A stretch of 61,970 bases of DNA from assembly GCF_003946385.1 (NCBI RefSeq), contig NZ_RHOE01000010.1, forward strand, positions 1-61,970. Reading direction: 5' to 3'. Shown here one piece after another: positions 43,895-53,288 of the stretch. Source of the DNA: Loigolactobacillus zhaoyuanensis (lineage in GTDB: Bacteria; Bacillota; Bacilli; Lactobacillales; Lactobacillaceae). The position numbers and the translations under genes were made by a program. Each line of letters opens with the position of its first letter. The stretch's first letter is position 1. The notes under the pieces were generated by a model. That model was not told the origin of the DNA, searched no databases, and saw only the letters and a list, made by a program, of their open reading frames with translations.

Positions 43895-45391
43895 ATGGAA
43901 ACACTTTACCGTAGTACACGGGATGCGGCCGCCAAAGCGGTCACTGCCTCACAAGCAATTTTACAAGGTTTAACGCCGGATGGTGGCTTGTACGTTCCAG
44001 TGAAAATGCCGGCTTTAAATTTAGACTTTGCTAAACTCAGTAGCTTTTCTTATCAAGAAGTCGCCTACCGAGTTATGCAAGCTTTTTTCAGCGATTTCAC
44101 TGAAGAAGAATTGCGTGATTGCATTTATCAAGCTTATGATAAAAAATTCGACACACCGGCAATTGCACCTTTGCGGCAATCGCAGGATGGCTATTTTTTG
44201 GAATTATTCCATGGTCCAACGATCGCCTTTAAAGATATGGCGTTATCGTTACTGCCTCATTTAATGACCACTGCTGCCAAAAAAAATCAGGTCGCTAAAG
44301 ATATTGTCATTTTAGCAGCAACTTCCGGTGACACTGGTAAGGCTGCCATGGCTGGATTCGCTGATGTACCAGGCACCAAGATCATCGTGTTTTATCCTCG
44401 GGATGGCGTCAGCCCAATTCAAAAGCAGCAAATGGTCACTCAAGTGGGCGATAACACTGCCGTCGTGGGGTTGACCGGTAACTTTGATCAGGCGCAGACC
44501 CAAGTTAAGCAAATTTTTAACGATACGGAATTCCGTCAAGAATTAGCACGCAATGATTATCAGCTTTCTTCGGCGAATTCGATCAACATTGGCCGCTTAG
44601 TCCCACAGATCGCCTACTATATTTACACGTATGCGCAACTATTGAATCAAAAAGCCATTAAATTAGGCGACAAGATCAATCTCAGCGTTCCTACTGGTAA
44701 TTTTGGTAATATTTTGGCCGCTTACTATGCTAAATTATTAGGTCTACCAGTTAATAAATTAATTTGCGCGTCCAACCGCAACAACGTGCTCACGGACTTT
44801 TTCCGCACGGGTACTTATGATCGTAACCGCGAATTTCACGTGACTTCATCGCCATCAATGGACATTCTCGTCTCCAGCAACCTAGAACGCTTATTATTCC
44901 GCCTAACCGGCCATAATAGCGTACAAACTAAGCGCTTAATGGCGGACTTGACCACCAGCGGTCATTATGAGATCAATGAAGCGATGCGCGCCGAACTTGG
45001 CGATTTTTATGCTGGTTATGCCGATGAAGCAGCAACTACCAAAGAAATCAATCGTATTTTCCGCGAAAATCAGTACACAATTGATCCCCATACGGCGGTG
45101 GCTTCCGCAGTCGCCCGCCAATATCGCGCGGAAACTGACGATCAAACTTTGACCGTCACTGTCGCAACCGCAAGTCCATTTAAATTCCCAAATACCGTAT
45201 TAACTGCCCTAGCTGGTGAAAATGAATCCACCGATGGTATTTTGGCAGATCAGCGCTTGGCTGACTTCATTAATTTACCATTGCCTAGCGCGATCAGTGA
45301 TTTAATTGGCGCGCCGGTTTTACACAAACGTGAAACAACACCGGAACAAATGCGCGGGATCATCGCCGATATTTTACGACTACACGCGTAA
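43895..45391 (+). CDS. thrC: Threonine synthase
   Basis: A 498-residue PLP enzyme converting O-phosphohomoserine to threonine. The PLP lysine is in FHGPTIAFKDMALSLL near residue 112, and AATSGDTGKAAMAGF binds the phosphate. The N-terminal TPDGGLYVP motif is typical. It is the longer, fungal/Gram-negative-like subclass. GAGGAGAA precedes the ATG. Monocistronic; repeat family A follows 74 bases after the stop. Confidence 0.93.
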   Translation: METLYRSTRDAAAKAVTASQAILQGLTPDGGLYVPVKMPALNLDFAKLSSFSYQEVAYRVMQAFFSDFTEEELRDCIYQAYDKKFDTPAIAPLRQSQDGYFLELFHGPTIAFKDMALSLLPHLMTTAAKKNQVAKDIVILAATSGDTGKAAMAGFADVPGTKIIVFYPRDGVSPIQKQQMVTQVGDNTAVVGLTGNFDQAQTQVKQIFNDTEFRQELARNDYQLSSANSINIGRLVPQIAYYIYTYAQLLNQKAIKLGDKINLSVPTGNFGNILAAYYAKLLGLPVNKLICASNRNNVLTDFFRTGTYDRNREFHVTSSPSMDILVSSNLERLLFRLTGHNSVQTKRLMADLTTSGHYEINEAMRAELGDFYAGYADEAATTKEINRIFRENQYTIDPHTAVASAVARQYRAETDDQTLTVTVATASPFKFPNTVLTALAGENESTDGILADQRLADFINLPLPSAISDLIGAPVLHKRETTPEQMRGIIADILRLHA

Positions 45392-45464
45392 AACAACTTG
45401 TAGAAGAAAATAGCGCGTGTGCCCTAAGGCGGTTAAGCTATAATATTCGGAAATGTAAATCCTA

Positions 45465-46168
45465 TTAACTCGTAGGCAGGGTTAGTTTGGTTCCATTCCG
45501 GCGCTGGCGTATGGAACGCGTGCGACTTGAACTTGGCGGTCTTTGCCTTAGTTCAATCGACAACGGGAAGCAAACACTGCTTGGCGAATAAGTGCTAGTT
45601 TCTGATACTTGTCGAACTTAGTTGTTAAGAACGAGCGACAGTGCGACTTGAACTTGGCGGTCTTTGCCTTAGTTCAATCGACAACGGGAAGCAAACACTG
45701 CTTGGCGAATAAGTGCTAGTTTCTGATACTTGTCGAACTTAGTTGTTAAGAACGAGCGACAGTGGCGCACTGGCAATGTTAGATCACGATTTAAATTAGT
45801 TAGTTTAATCGTCTTAGCTAGTTCAATTAGGATTAATTGACAATTGTTAGAGCTCATAGTTGTAAAAATAAAATATCTACGCTTAAAACACCGATAAAAC
45901 AGTCAGAAAGCTGTTTTATCGGTGTTTTGCGTTCTAATTACCACTAACTTTGCCACTTAAAAGATCAACAGTTGAATGTTCAACTGTTGACTGCTGGAAT
46001 GGAGTCGCCAGTGGACCAGATGTGTCGATAGTTCTTAATGGCGATTTATGCCATTTAGAACTATGCGTGGCTGGCGAGATCCATTTTTCCGTCCGCTTTT
46101 GGGTTTATCTAGGAAAAATTAGCTCGCCAACGCGCCACTCGTTCCGTCCACTGGCGCCGGAATGGAAG
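45465..46168. repeat. Dispersed non-coding element family A, copy 2
   Basis: Also about 704 bases, the same module order as copy 1. Units a (45520-45640) and b (45641-45761) appear identical over 121 bases, a recent tandem duplication. The long hairpin is at 45885-45928, with AT/AT pairs replacing the GC/GC pairs of copy 1. A perfect hairpin TCAACAGTTGAA..TTCAACTGTTGA (45964-45989) precedes the three-way junction. The inverted terminal match ends at GGAATGG. Open frames across it are artefacts. Confidence 0.87.
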
Positions 46169-46396
46169 TTAACTTACTCTGCTTTTAGCCAAATATTTAG
46201 AAAGAACCGCAATCTTATGTGTCAGTCTATTTTCTTTACCTCAGCTTAACCATTTAAACTTCTCCTAATCAAATCGCTATAAATTAGGCATACTTTTTTA
46301 GGGTTACTTTAAGCCAGCGCCACTAAACTGTATTTATCAACTCAAACAAACACATGCTGCGCGTTAGATAGCATTTAAAGTAAAGGATGATTCAAT

Positions 46397-46654
46397 ATGA
46401 TACTTGATTATGATAAAAAAATGCAGAACATTATTACTGCTCAATTAGTCAGCGTCAACCAGGCACAGATCGTGGCTAAGGCCGAAGATGGTGAAGTCCT
46501 GACGATCAATACTTCTGAAAAACAACGTGCCGATCCTTTATTCTGGGCCGCCCTTAAAAATATATTGACCGCCGGCTTATGGATCCCGGTTGGCCGGCAC
46601 TTCCACCAGCTATTATCATTCGATTGGATGGTGCCTACTACCGCAATTGTTTAA
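46397..46654 (+). CDS. Hypothetical small protein
   Basis: An 85-residue protein. The first half is soluble (MILDYDKKMQNIITAQLVSV onward, resembling a small beta domain), and the C-terminal half has one moderately hydrophobic segment. AAAGGATGA precedes the ATG. It is followed 35 bases later by another very small gene, likely in the same transcript. No family recognised. Confidence 0.5.
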   Translation: MILDYDKKMQNIITAQLVSVNQAQIVAKAEDGEVLTINTSEKQRADPLFWAALKNILTAGLWIPVGRHFHQLLSFDWMVPTTAIV

Positions 46655-46689
46655 CCAGCGTAATTTAATCAAATTGAGTAAGGAGTTGA

Positions 46690-46839
46690 ATGCCGATGCT
46701 AAAAGTTATCGAAATTATCGTCACGGCGATCATAACACCGATTCTACTAGGCCAAGCCAGCGTACTGTGGATCAACCATCAAACTAAAAATTCACCCTTG
46801 TTGCATGATAAAGAAACAGAACGGCGAATCGTCAAATAA
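46690..46839 (+). CDS. Small single-helix membrane protein
   Basis: A 49-residue frame: MPMLKVIEIIVTAIITPILL forms one membrane helix, followed by a polar tail ending in KETERRIVK. AGGAG at 46681-46685 serves ATG 46690 or, with better spacing, ATG 46696. The layout (one helix, basic tail) is holin-like or toxin-like, but no family is recognised. Confidence 0.5.
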   Translation: MPMLKVIEIIVTAIITPILLGQASVLWINHQTKNSPLLHDKETERRIVK

Positions 46840-46863
46840 AACCAGTAAACTTTACAAAGCTAA

Positions 46864-46907
46864 TGGCGCCATGACATCAGTAATGACCGTCGTGGCTCCT
46901 TGTTTTT
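46864..46907 (+). terminator. Terminator after the two small genes
   Basis: GGCGCCATGAC pairs with GTCGTGGCTCC (one mismatch) around 14 bases and runs into TTGTTTTTT. Confidence 0.72.
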
Positions 46908-46955
46908 TAGTCAAACAATCCAGCTACACGTACGCTATCAGGCAACCTTTTTGAA

Positions 46956-46988
46956 CAAAAAAAAGCCGCTTCAATTTGAAACGACTTT
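46956..46988 (-). terminator. Terminator after the DUF975 gene
   Basis: On the minus strand AGTCGTTTC pairs with GAAGCGGCT around six bases, followed by eight T residues. Confidence 0.82.
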
Positions 46989-47021
46989 AACTTAAAACAC
47001 ACAATGGTCTAATATATCAGT

Positions 47022-47711
47022 TTAGGCAGTTGGTGAATCGTTTTCTATTGTTTGCGCCGCCTTAGTCTGCACCAAATCATTGTAAAAAGCTGCGTACGTT
47101 GCGGATTGGTAAGGTGCGATCCATAAGAAGCCAATACCTAACGTGATCACGCCTAGCAAGTCCCAACCTAAGAAACTTAGCATTAATATAAAATAATCCA
47201 TTTTATGACCATACATTAATTGCCGACTAAGCGTGATCGCCGCTAACGGATTAAGCTGCTGTTTGCCAGCCAAGCGTGTGTCTTGATAAATCAGGTATGT
47301 CTGACTATAAGAGATCGATTTGATCACCCCTGGAATCAAGAAAAGCATTGACCATAAGGTAGTAAAAACGTAAATCGCTACGGCCAACATCAATAATGGT
47401 ACGAACCAACCTGCATCAAACGGAAAGAATGGATCGCGAAATGGGTTGATTTTCCGTTGCGGGTCCCGTAGCCAACGTAAGTAAGTTAACGACACACCTA
47501 CAGTGGTCAAGGCTACTACAATTTGCGTTAATAGTTCAAATAACCAGGCCAATGTGCTAACGTCGTCACGAATCATGCCGCTGAACATAATAAACGCCCA
47601 CAAAATAATTGTCAGAATATTTGGTATTAAGTTTAACAAGATTGCCGTGCCCCAGTGACCATGCAATAATGTCTTGGCCTCAGTTTTCAGCTCGGCTCGC
47701 GTTTTCGTCAT
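47022..47711 (-). CDS. DUF975 family membrane protein
   Basis: A 229-residue membrane protein with five or six hydrophobic segments. The N-terminal TRAELKTEAKTLLHGHWGTA and the internal PGVIKSISYSQTYLIYQD are DUF975 signatures. The function of the family is unknown. Transcribed alone. The 263-base gap upstream (47712-47974) shows nothing more than presumptive divergent promoters. Confidence 0.8.
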   Translation of the reverse strand: MTKTRAELKTEAKTLLHGHWGTAILLNLIPNILTIILWAFIMFSGMIRDDVSTLAWLFELLTQIVVALTTVGVSLTYLRWLRDPQRKINPFRDPFFPFDAGWFVPLLMLAVAIYVFTTLWSMLFLIPGVIKSISYSQTYLIYQDTRLAGKQQLNPLAAITLSRQLMYGHKMDYFILMLSFLGWDLLGVITLGIGFLWIAPYQSATYAAFYNDLVQTKAAQTIENDSPTA

Positions 47712-47974
47712 TTATTTTTCGCTCCCTGCAATTTTAATCTCACGGTCTAGTATAACTGAAAACCTGGGTTGGGGGAAATAACCTGTGTCATCAGTTTAGT
47801 GATTGCCGGATACTTTACTGTTAGATCAACCATTTACTCGCGGTGAAGAAAAATTGACATCCCTTTAGCGAAGCCTAATAATGAGAACAATAATTTACTA
47901 GGTTCGCCGATTTTCAGCATTCAGTTTAGCTGCTACTTGATTATCCCCAGAATCTGACCACGAAGGTTGGGCTA

Positions 47975-49219
47975 ATGATGAATGTTTTACGCAGCACTTT
48001 TTCTTCCTTACACGTTAAAAATTTCCGTTATTTTTGGATCGGTCAATGTATATCCGTGATGGGCACGTGGGTGCAACGAACTGCGCAAACTTGGCTAGTC
48101 TATGAAATGACTAAATCAGCGTTACTAGTTGGTATTTTATCGGCTTGCCAGTTTATACCGATCCTTTTATTGACCTTAGTTGCTGGCACGTTGATTGATC
48201 GCTATTCTAAACGCAAAATTCTTTTATTGACCCAGCTAGGTTTTCTAATTTTAGGGATCATCATGACCGTCATTGTTTATTTGAAGGTCGTTCAGTATTG
48301 GCAAGTTTTATTGATCGCCATTGGCTATGGGATTTTGCAAAGTTTTGACACGCCGACCCGGCAGTCATTTGTCGTTGAGCTAGTCGGTCAAAAAGACCTT
48401 ATGAACGGGATCTCGCTGAATTCAACGATTTTTAATTTAGCTAAAATCGCTGGGCCTTCATTGGCTGGTTTATTAATGGTCCAATTTAGTGTCGGTTTTT
48501 GTTTCTTGGTCGATACGATCAGCTATATTGCTGTTTTATTGGGGCTCTTCTTAATTAAACAAAAAGCTGTAGTCGCAACGCCGTCACAGCAACGAATTTG
48601 GTCTGATATTAAAACTGGCTTGGCCTATGTTTGGTCACACGCTGACGTGCGCTTAAGTGCCGAACTAATGTTGATCGTCTGTACGCTAAATTATAACAAT
48701 AACGTGATCATCCCTATTTTTGCTAAAACAGTTCTTCATTCTGGTGCACAAACCTACGCTAATTTACTTTCAGCTACGGGCCTAGGTTCACTGGTCGCAG
48801 CCTTTTTAATGAGCTACATGTCACGTTTTGGTCTACAGCGAAATATTTATTTGTTTGCCGCAGGTGGCACCGCTGCCCTACAAGCCACCATGTTGTTTGT
48901 GCGTTCATTTGGCTTAGCCATGGTACTGATGGTGGCGATTGGTTTTTGTAATATGATTTTCTTAAATCAATCTAATGCTTCGTTCCAATTTTCGATTCCA
49001 AATGAACTGCGCGGCCGTATTATGAGTGTTTACGTTCTATTAAATCAAGGTACCACGCCGATCGGGAGCCTCTATGTTGGTGGCGTAATGGATGTATTCT
49101 CTGGTTTATGGGGCTTTCCCGCCTGCGGTTTTCTAGCGCTACTTTTATTGATCCCGGTATTGATCAGTCAGCGTCGATTAGTTGGCCGCTGGCTACGACC
49201 AAGCACCCAAGCCGACTAA
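47975..49219 (+). CDS. MFS transporter (EntS/MFS_3-like exporter)
   Basis: A 414-residue transporter with about twelve helices. FWIGQCISVMGTWVQRTAQT at the N-terminus and GTLIDRYSKRKIL (motif A) match the MFS_3 group that includes enterobactin and macrolide exporters. The substrate is unknown. Starts at ATG 47975 behind GAAGG. It is followed by a hydrolase gene 106 bases downstream. Confidence 0.82.
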   Translation: MMNVLRSTFSSLHVKNFRYFWIGQCISVMGTWVQRTAQTWLVYEMTKSALLVGILSACQFIPILLLTLVAGTLIDRYSKRKILLLTQLGFLILGIIMTVIVYLKVVQYWQVLLIAIGYGILQSFDTPTRQSFVVELVGQKDLMNGISLNSTIFNLAKIAGPSLAGLLMVQFSVGFCFLVDTISYIAVLLGLFLIKQKAVVATPSQQRIWSDIKTGLAYVWSHADVRLSAELMLIVCTLNYNNNVIIPIFAKTVLHSGAQTYANLLSATGLGSLVAAFLMSYMSRFGLQRNIYLFAAGGTAALQATMLFVRSFGLAMVLMVAIGFCNMIFLNQSNASFQFSIPNELRGRIMSVYVLLNQGTTPIGSLYVGGVMDVFSGLWGFPACGFLALLLLIPVLISQRRLVGRWLRPSTQAD

Positions 49220-49325
49220 TAATCTAGTTATCCTGCCGCGTACTCCAGCCAAATTTTTAATAGTTATAAATAATAGGTATTTCCATGAAAACCGCGTATA
49301 ATGAGGACAATAAGGCGATGAGATC

Positions 49326-50294
49326 ATGAAAATAAGTAAACGCACTGCCGCAGAATTGGCGGCACCAATAGTTGTCGCCTCCAGCGTATTTGGCGCAAGT
49401 TTGCGCCTGTTCGATTATGCTTTTAAGCGCGTCGATTACGTGCCTGAAACTTCTGCGGACAAGCAAAAATACGCGACGGCTTATTACCACTATATCGACT
49501 GGTATAAACAAATTGATAAAACAACTTGGCAGCTACATCCCAACGAACCGGCTAACCATTTAGTCGCTCATTTTATTCCTGCTCCTGCCAGCAAACGTGT
49601 TGTGATCATTTCGCATGGTTACAAAGGTAACGGCTCAACCATGGCCAATTATGCCTATATGTTCCATCAATTAGGCTTCAACGTCCTGTTGCCAGATAAT
49701 CGCAGTCATGGTTACAGCGCTGGCGAATATATCAACTTCGGCTGGCTTGATCGCTTAGACTATCTAGATTGGTTACAGCTAATTATCAAAGAAGTCGGTC
49801 CGGATACTGAGATCGTTCTTTTTGGCGCCAGTATGGGTGGTGCGACCGTGGAAATGATGAGCGGTGAAAAATTGCCAACACAGGTCAAAGCATTGATCGC
49901 AGATAGTGGTTATTCCAGTGTGGAAGCCGAACTCGCTTATTTGTTGAAAAAGCAATTTCATTTACCTAAATACCCGTTTGTACCGCTGGTCAGTCTGATC
50001 AATAAACATCGCTTAGGCTACTACCTTAACGCCGTGCAATCAACCACCCAGCTGCAGCAGAATCATTTACCGATTTTCTTTATTCACGGTGATCGTGACA
50101 GCTTCGTCCCCAGCGAGATGGCTTTTAGTAATTACGCCGCCACACAAGGTCCGCGTGAATTGTGGTTAGTTAAAGGTGCGACCCATGTCGAAAGCTTCTG
50201 GCTCGATCCCCAACGGTACCAACGCCATATCGTTGGATTTCTACAACAGTACTTACCGTTGAAAACTACACAGCTAAACACAAAAACCGACTAA
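49326..50294 (+). CDS. Alpha/beta hydrolase
   Basis: A 322-residue serine hydrolase with an uncleaved N-terminal hydrophobic segment (AAPIVVASSVFGASLRLF). HGYKGNG is the oxyanion region, GASMGGA holds the nucleophile Ser, HGDRDSFVP the acid, and GATHVES the His. It belongs with the YqkD/Cthe-like membrane-associated esterases. The substrate is unknown. Its stop codon is inside its terminator stem. Confidence 0.82.
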   Translation: MKISKRTAAELAAPIVVASSVFGASLRLFDYAFKRVDYVPETSADKQKYATAYYHYIDWYKQIDKTTWQLHPNEPANHLVAHFIPAPASKRVVIISHGYKGNGSTMANYAYMFHQLGFNVLLPDNRSHGYSAGEYINFGWLDRLDYLDWLQLIIKEVGPDTEIVLFGASMGGATVEMMSGEKLPTQVKALIADSGYSSVEAELAYLLKKQFHLPKYPFVPLVSLINKHRLGYYLNAVQSTTQLQQNHLPIFFIHGDRDSFVPSEMAFSNYAATQGPRELWLVKGATHVESFWLDPQRYQRHIVGFLQQYLPLKTTQLNTKTD

Positions 50295-50318
50295 GTGACA
50301 CTTAGCCGGTTTTTTTAG
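50282..50318 (+). terminator. Terminator overlapping the hydrolase stop codon
   Basis: AACCGACTAAGT pairs with ACTTAGCCGGTT and runs into T residues; the TAA at 50292-50294 is in the ascending arm. Confidence 0.8.
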
Positions 50319-50409
50319 ACGTGATCAGTCTAAAATTTTAATTTTAAAGCTTCTCATAGAAAATCAAGTCTTGAAAAACATAAAATAATATAAATTCAAT
50401 ACATTATCG

Positions 50410-51348
50410 TTACTTCGTTATTGTTGCGTATTGCTCATTAAGGACTTGTTGTAAGTACAATGCCAAATGCTCATGAGCAAAAATATTAGCCTCCGTTTCT
50501 GCTTGATCATTGTAATTAGTATTGGTGTTCACATCGTAAACATATCTATTATGTGCCGCATCTTCTACCCATTCAACCGCTGCTACATCTAGCTGATTAG
50601 CATTGAGAAAAGCTTCATAGGCCTGTTGTTGTCCATCTGCCAATGGACCGATAATTTCAAATTTAGATTTACTAATATTAGGGATCTGGCATTCATCTGC
50701 TGGGCATAATTCAAAACCTTGACTTGAATCGATTGATACTGTGTATAAAAAGTGCCGACCAATAAACTCTGAACGGCGGATCCGGCCGTCGATTGGTTTG
50801 ATGTATTGTTGCAACAACGTGATACCATCAACAGGTTCTTCAAAATCAGGACTAGCCACATAGGCACTTAATTCTGTTAATGAATCAAAACGATGAACAC
50901 CCGCCCCTTTACCGGCACGATTATGTTTGGTGATCAACGGAAAAATATTGAGTTGTTTTGCGGCAGCCACTAAGTTTTCTTTACCTAAAACTGCAATTGT
51001 TGCCGGCGTTTTGATCTCGCTTTGTTGCAAAGCCAGATATTGCTTAACTTTACTGATTTCTAAGTCAATGGCATTGGAACCATTTAAGACGACTCGATGA
51101 TTATCCTCTAACCACTTAATAACTTGCTGCCCAAATTCTGGTGTGTACCGATGATTGCGGGTGTGCGCAGACGCTGAGATCCGATTATAAAAGATTCCTG
51201 CTGGCGGTGTGCTGGTTAGATCCAAGATGCCTTGTGATAAGTCCCATAATTCATAAGGTATTTTTTTATCTTCTAACCAGGTGACTAAATGGCGTGTCCA
51301 ATCAATATTCTCATGCAAAACATAAACTTTAGGTTGTTCTTCAGTCAT
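50410..51348 (-). CDS. ATP-grasp ligase, RimK-like, in a T-box operon
   Basis: A 312-residue ATP-grasp protein. The small domain shows GSNAIDLEISKVKQYLALQQ, the flexible ATP loop TKHNRAGKGAGVHRFDS near residue 150, and the Mg2+ site YVYDVNTNTNYND near residue 280. RimK-like enzymes join an amino acid or peptide to a carboxylate through an acyl phosphate. ATG 51348 is chosen behind GGAGG. It lies 21 bases after the symporter stop, so the two are probably one transcript. The substrate is unknown. Confidence 0.8.
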   Translation of the reverse strand: MTEEQPKVYVLHENIDWTRHLVTWLEDKKIPYELWDLSQGILDLTSTPPAGIFYNRISASAHTRNHRYTPEFGQQVIKWLEDNHRVVLNGSNAIDLEISKVKQYLALQQSEIKTPATIAVLGKENLVAAAKQLNIFPLITKHNRAGKGAGVHRFDSLTELSAYVASPDFEEPVDGITLLQQYIKPIDGRIRRSEFIGRHFLYTVSIDSSQGFELCPADECQIPNISKSKFEIIGPLADGQQQAYEAFLNANQLDVAAVEWVEDAAHNRYVYDVNTNTNYNDQAETEANIFAHEHLALYLQQVLNEQYATITK

Positions 51349-51369
51349 AATAATTTCCTCCAAATTAAT

Positions 51370-52608
51370 TTAATTTTTAGCGATTTTAGCCGCTAATGGT
51401 GCTTGGGCCACTTTAGTCTGACGTTGAGTATCTAAGGCTTTAGCTGCCAATGCATTACCTAAAACGTTAAGTGCTGTGCGGCCAGCATTAGCGAAGAAAT
51501 CAACTGCAAAGATCAACGCGACACCTTCTTTTGGTAACCCTAATTGAGCAGCAGTAGCTAGCAATACAACAACTGCGCCCGAAGGAACCGTAGCGATCGT
51601 CTTACTAATAAATGTTAACAACAAGGTGATCGTTAGTAATGAAACTAAGTTTATTTGTACACCATAACTGTTGGCAATAAAAGCAACCGCAATTGATAGG
51701 TACACAGTAGCTCCTTCTAAATTGAAGGTATATCCTAGTGGCACAACAAAATCTGTGATCGTTGCTGATGTTCCTGTCTGTTTAAGTCGTTCCAATAACT
51801 TAGGTAAGACAACACTTGAACTACCTGAGAAAAAGGCAAGTGAGAATAAATCCTGAATACTACGGAAAGTTTGAAGGTACGGAACCTTGAAAATTAGTGC
51901 AATAATTGGAAAAACAATTACTGCTAAGGCCAAATACCCGATGTAGAGACCTACAATAAAGTTGATCAATGATAGAATTTTCCCACTGCCCACACTATTA
52001 ATATCATGAGCAATGATGCCAAAAATCCCAATCGGTGATAACTTAATAATAAAATCAGTTATTTTGTAAATTGCCTTAGTCCAAATATCAAATAACTTTA
52101 ATAATGGCGCCGATTTCTGTGGCCCATAAGCACCTAGTCCAAGGCCTAAAACAATCGCGAAGAAGATGACTGCCAATAAATCATTATCAGCAAAGGCTTT
52201 AAATACATTGGTCGGCACAACATTAGCGATAAAAGTCCATAGATCGACTTTAGTTGCGATTCCTTTTAGCGCCTGAGTATCAACATTAGTTTGTACACTA
52301 GTCCCAAATTTAAAATAATAGCCAGCTGCTAAGTATATAAAAATAATGACTGTGGTAACCACGAAAAAGTACACAAAAGTTTTCAATAAAATTTTACCAA
52401 ATGCTTGTTTTTTAAAAATTTGAACAACAGCAACCACAACGGTTGGGAAAATCAAGGGTAAAATCACCATAGTAATTGCATTGAGAAATACAGTTCCTAG
52501 TAAATTATAAAAGCTATCAGCCCCTGGAATGAATTTACCTAAAACAAGTCCTAAAAACAGCGCGATCAATAATTGAATGGGCAATGATATTTTTTTAATA
52601 GCGGTCAT
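51370..52608 (-). CDS. DAACS-family dicarboxylate/amino acid:cation symporter
   Basis: A 412-residue GltP/TcyP-type symporter with about eight helices and two re-entrant hairpins. FFSGSSSVVLPKLL is the first hairpin motif, and PLGYTFNLEGATVYLSIAVAF and the later DFFANAGRTALNVLGNALA contain the substrate and cation sites. Substrates of the family include glutamate, aspartate, C4-dicarboxylates and cystine. Membership of a T-box operon suggests an amino acid substrate. Confidence 0.88.
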   Translation of the reverse strand: MTAIKKISLPIQLLIALFLGLVLGKFIPGADSFYNLLGTVFLNAITMVILPLIFPTVVVAVVQIFKKQAFGKILLKTFVYFFVVTTVIIFIYLAAGYYFKFGTSVQTNVDTQALKGIATKVDLWTFIANVVPTNVFKAFADNDLLAVIFFAIVLGLGLGAYGPQKSAPLLKLFDIWTKAIYKITDFIIKLSPIGIFGIIAHDINSVGSGKILSLINFIVGLYIGYLALAVIVFPIIALIFKVPYLQTFRSIQDLFSLAFFSGSSSVVLPKLLERLKQTGTSATITDFVVPLGYTFNLEGATVYLSIAVAFIANSYGVQINLVSLLTITLLLTFISKTIATVPSGAVVVLLATAAQLGLPKEGVALIFAVDFFANAGRTALNVLGNALAAKALDTQRQTKVAQAPLAAKIAKN

Positions 52609-52758
52609 CGAACCAGCCTACTTTCTTGTATTGAGTTGAATTACATACAACTGATCTACAGAAAGCACATGGCTGTATCACTTCTGGCACTTCCACGCCA
52701 CAAAGTCAGCCATTGATTAACCGAATTGAGTCGAAACCGATTCATACAAATCCCCCCT

Positions 52759-53253
52759 TCAATTGTCTAATAGTGTTGTTAATGGTACTAGAGTGTCTTC
52801 TGCATAAATTTGATCGTCGAAAATTACGGTCGGTAAGCTGGTAATTTGATTATGTGCAACCTCAGTATCGATTGCAGCAATCGTTGCTGGCTCAGTCGTT
52901 GTTGAAGTTTTAAAATTTGTTTTAATGAATTCTATTGCATCAACTGCTGCATTTAATTCATTTTGTTGCGCATAAACCGCATCTATATATGCTAGTGCTG
53001 CTTTTGGCTGACTATAATCGATGAACTTATTGGCTATATTACCGTTAGCTAAATCAGCGACCGGCTTATTCCAAAATTTTAATTGTAACTTGATCGATCC
53101 AGAATCAGTGGCAAAAAATAATGCCTGCCGATTATTCAAGTACCATTGCCGACTATCTGGACAACCTAAATTTAAAATTAAGACTACTTGATGATCCGCA
53201 TTGGCTGGACCAAAATTTAGTGCTGCTTCTGCTGTAAACTGTACATCACTCAT
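52759..53253 (-). CDS. Thioredoxin-like (DsbA-type) protein with an incomplete CxxC
   Basis: A 164-residue protein with a thioredoxin-like layout. The active-site position reads LGCPDSRQWY, so the first Cys is present and the second is Ser. The cis-Pro region is SLPTVIFDDQIY near residue 140, and a helical insert covers residues ~80-110. There is no signal peptide. It is the first gene after the T-box; 150 bases without a visible feature separate it from the symporter. Confidence 0.68.
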   Translation of the reverse strand: MSDVQFTAEAALNFGPANADHQVVLILNLGCPDSRQWYLNNRQALFFATDSGSIKLQLKFWNKPVADLANGNIANKFIDYSQPKAALAYIDAVYAQQNELNAAVDAIEFIKTNFKTSTTTEPATIAAIDTEVAHNQITSLPTVIFDDQIYAEDTLVPLTTLLDN

Positions 53254-53288
53254 AAAACTAACCTCACATTTTAATTTAATTTTAAAAC

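Noticed and set aside
45950-46249. A 99-codon open frame in family A copy 2 (and similar frames in other copies) that annotators could call a hypothetical protein
   Set aside because: It spans the stem-rich junction; copy 1 does not keep the frame, there is no ribosome binding site, and differences between copies follow base pairing, not codons.
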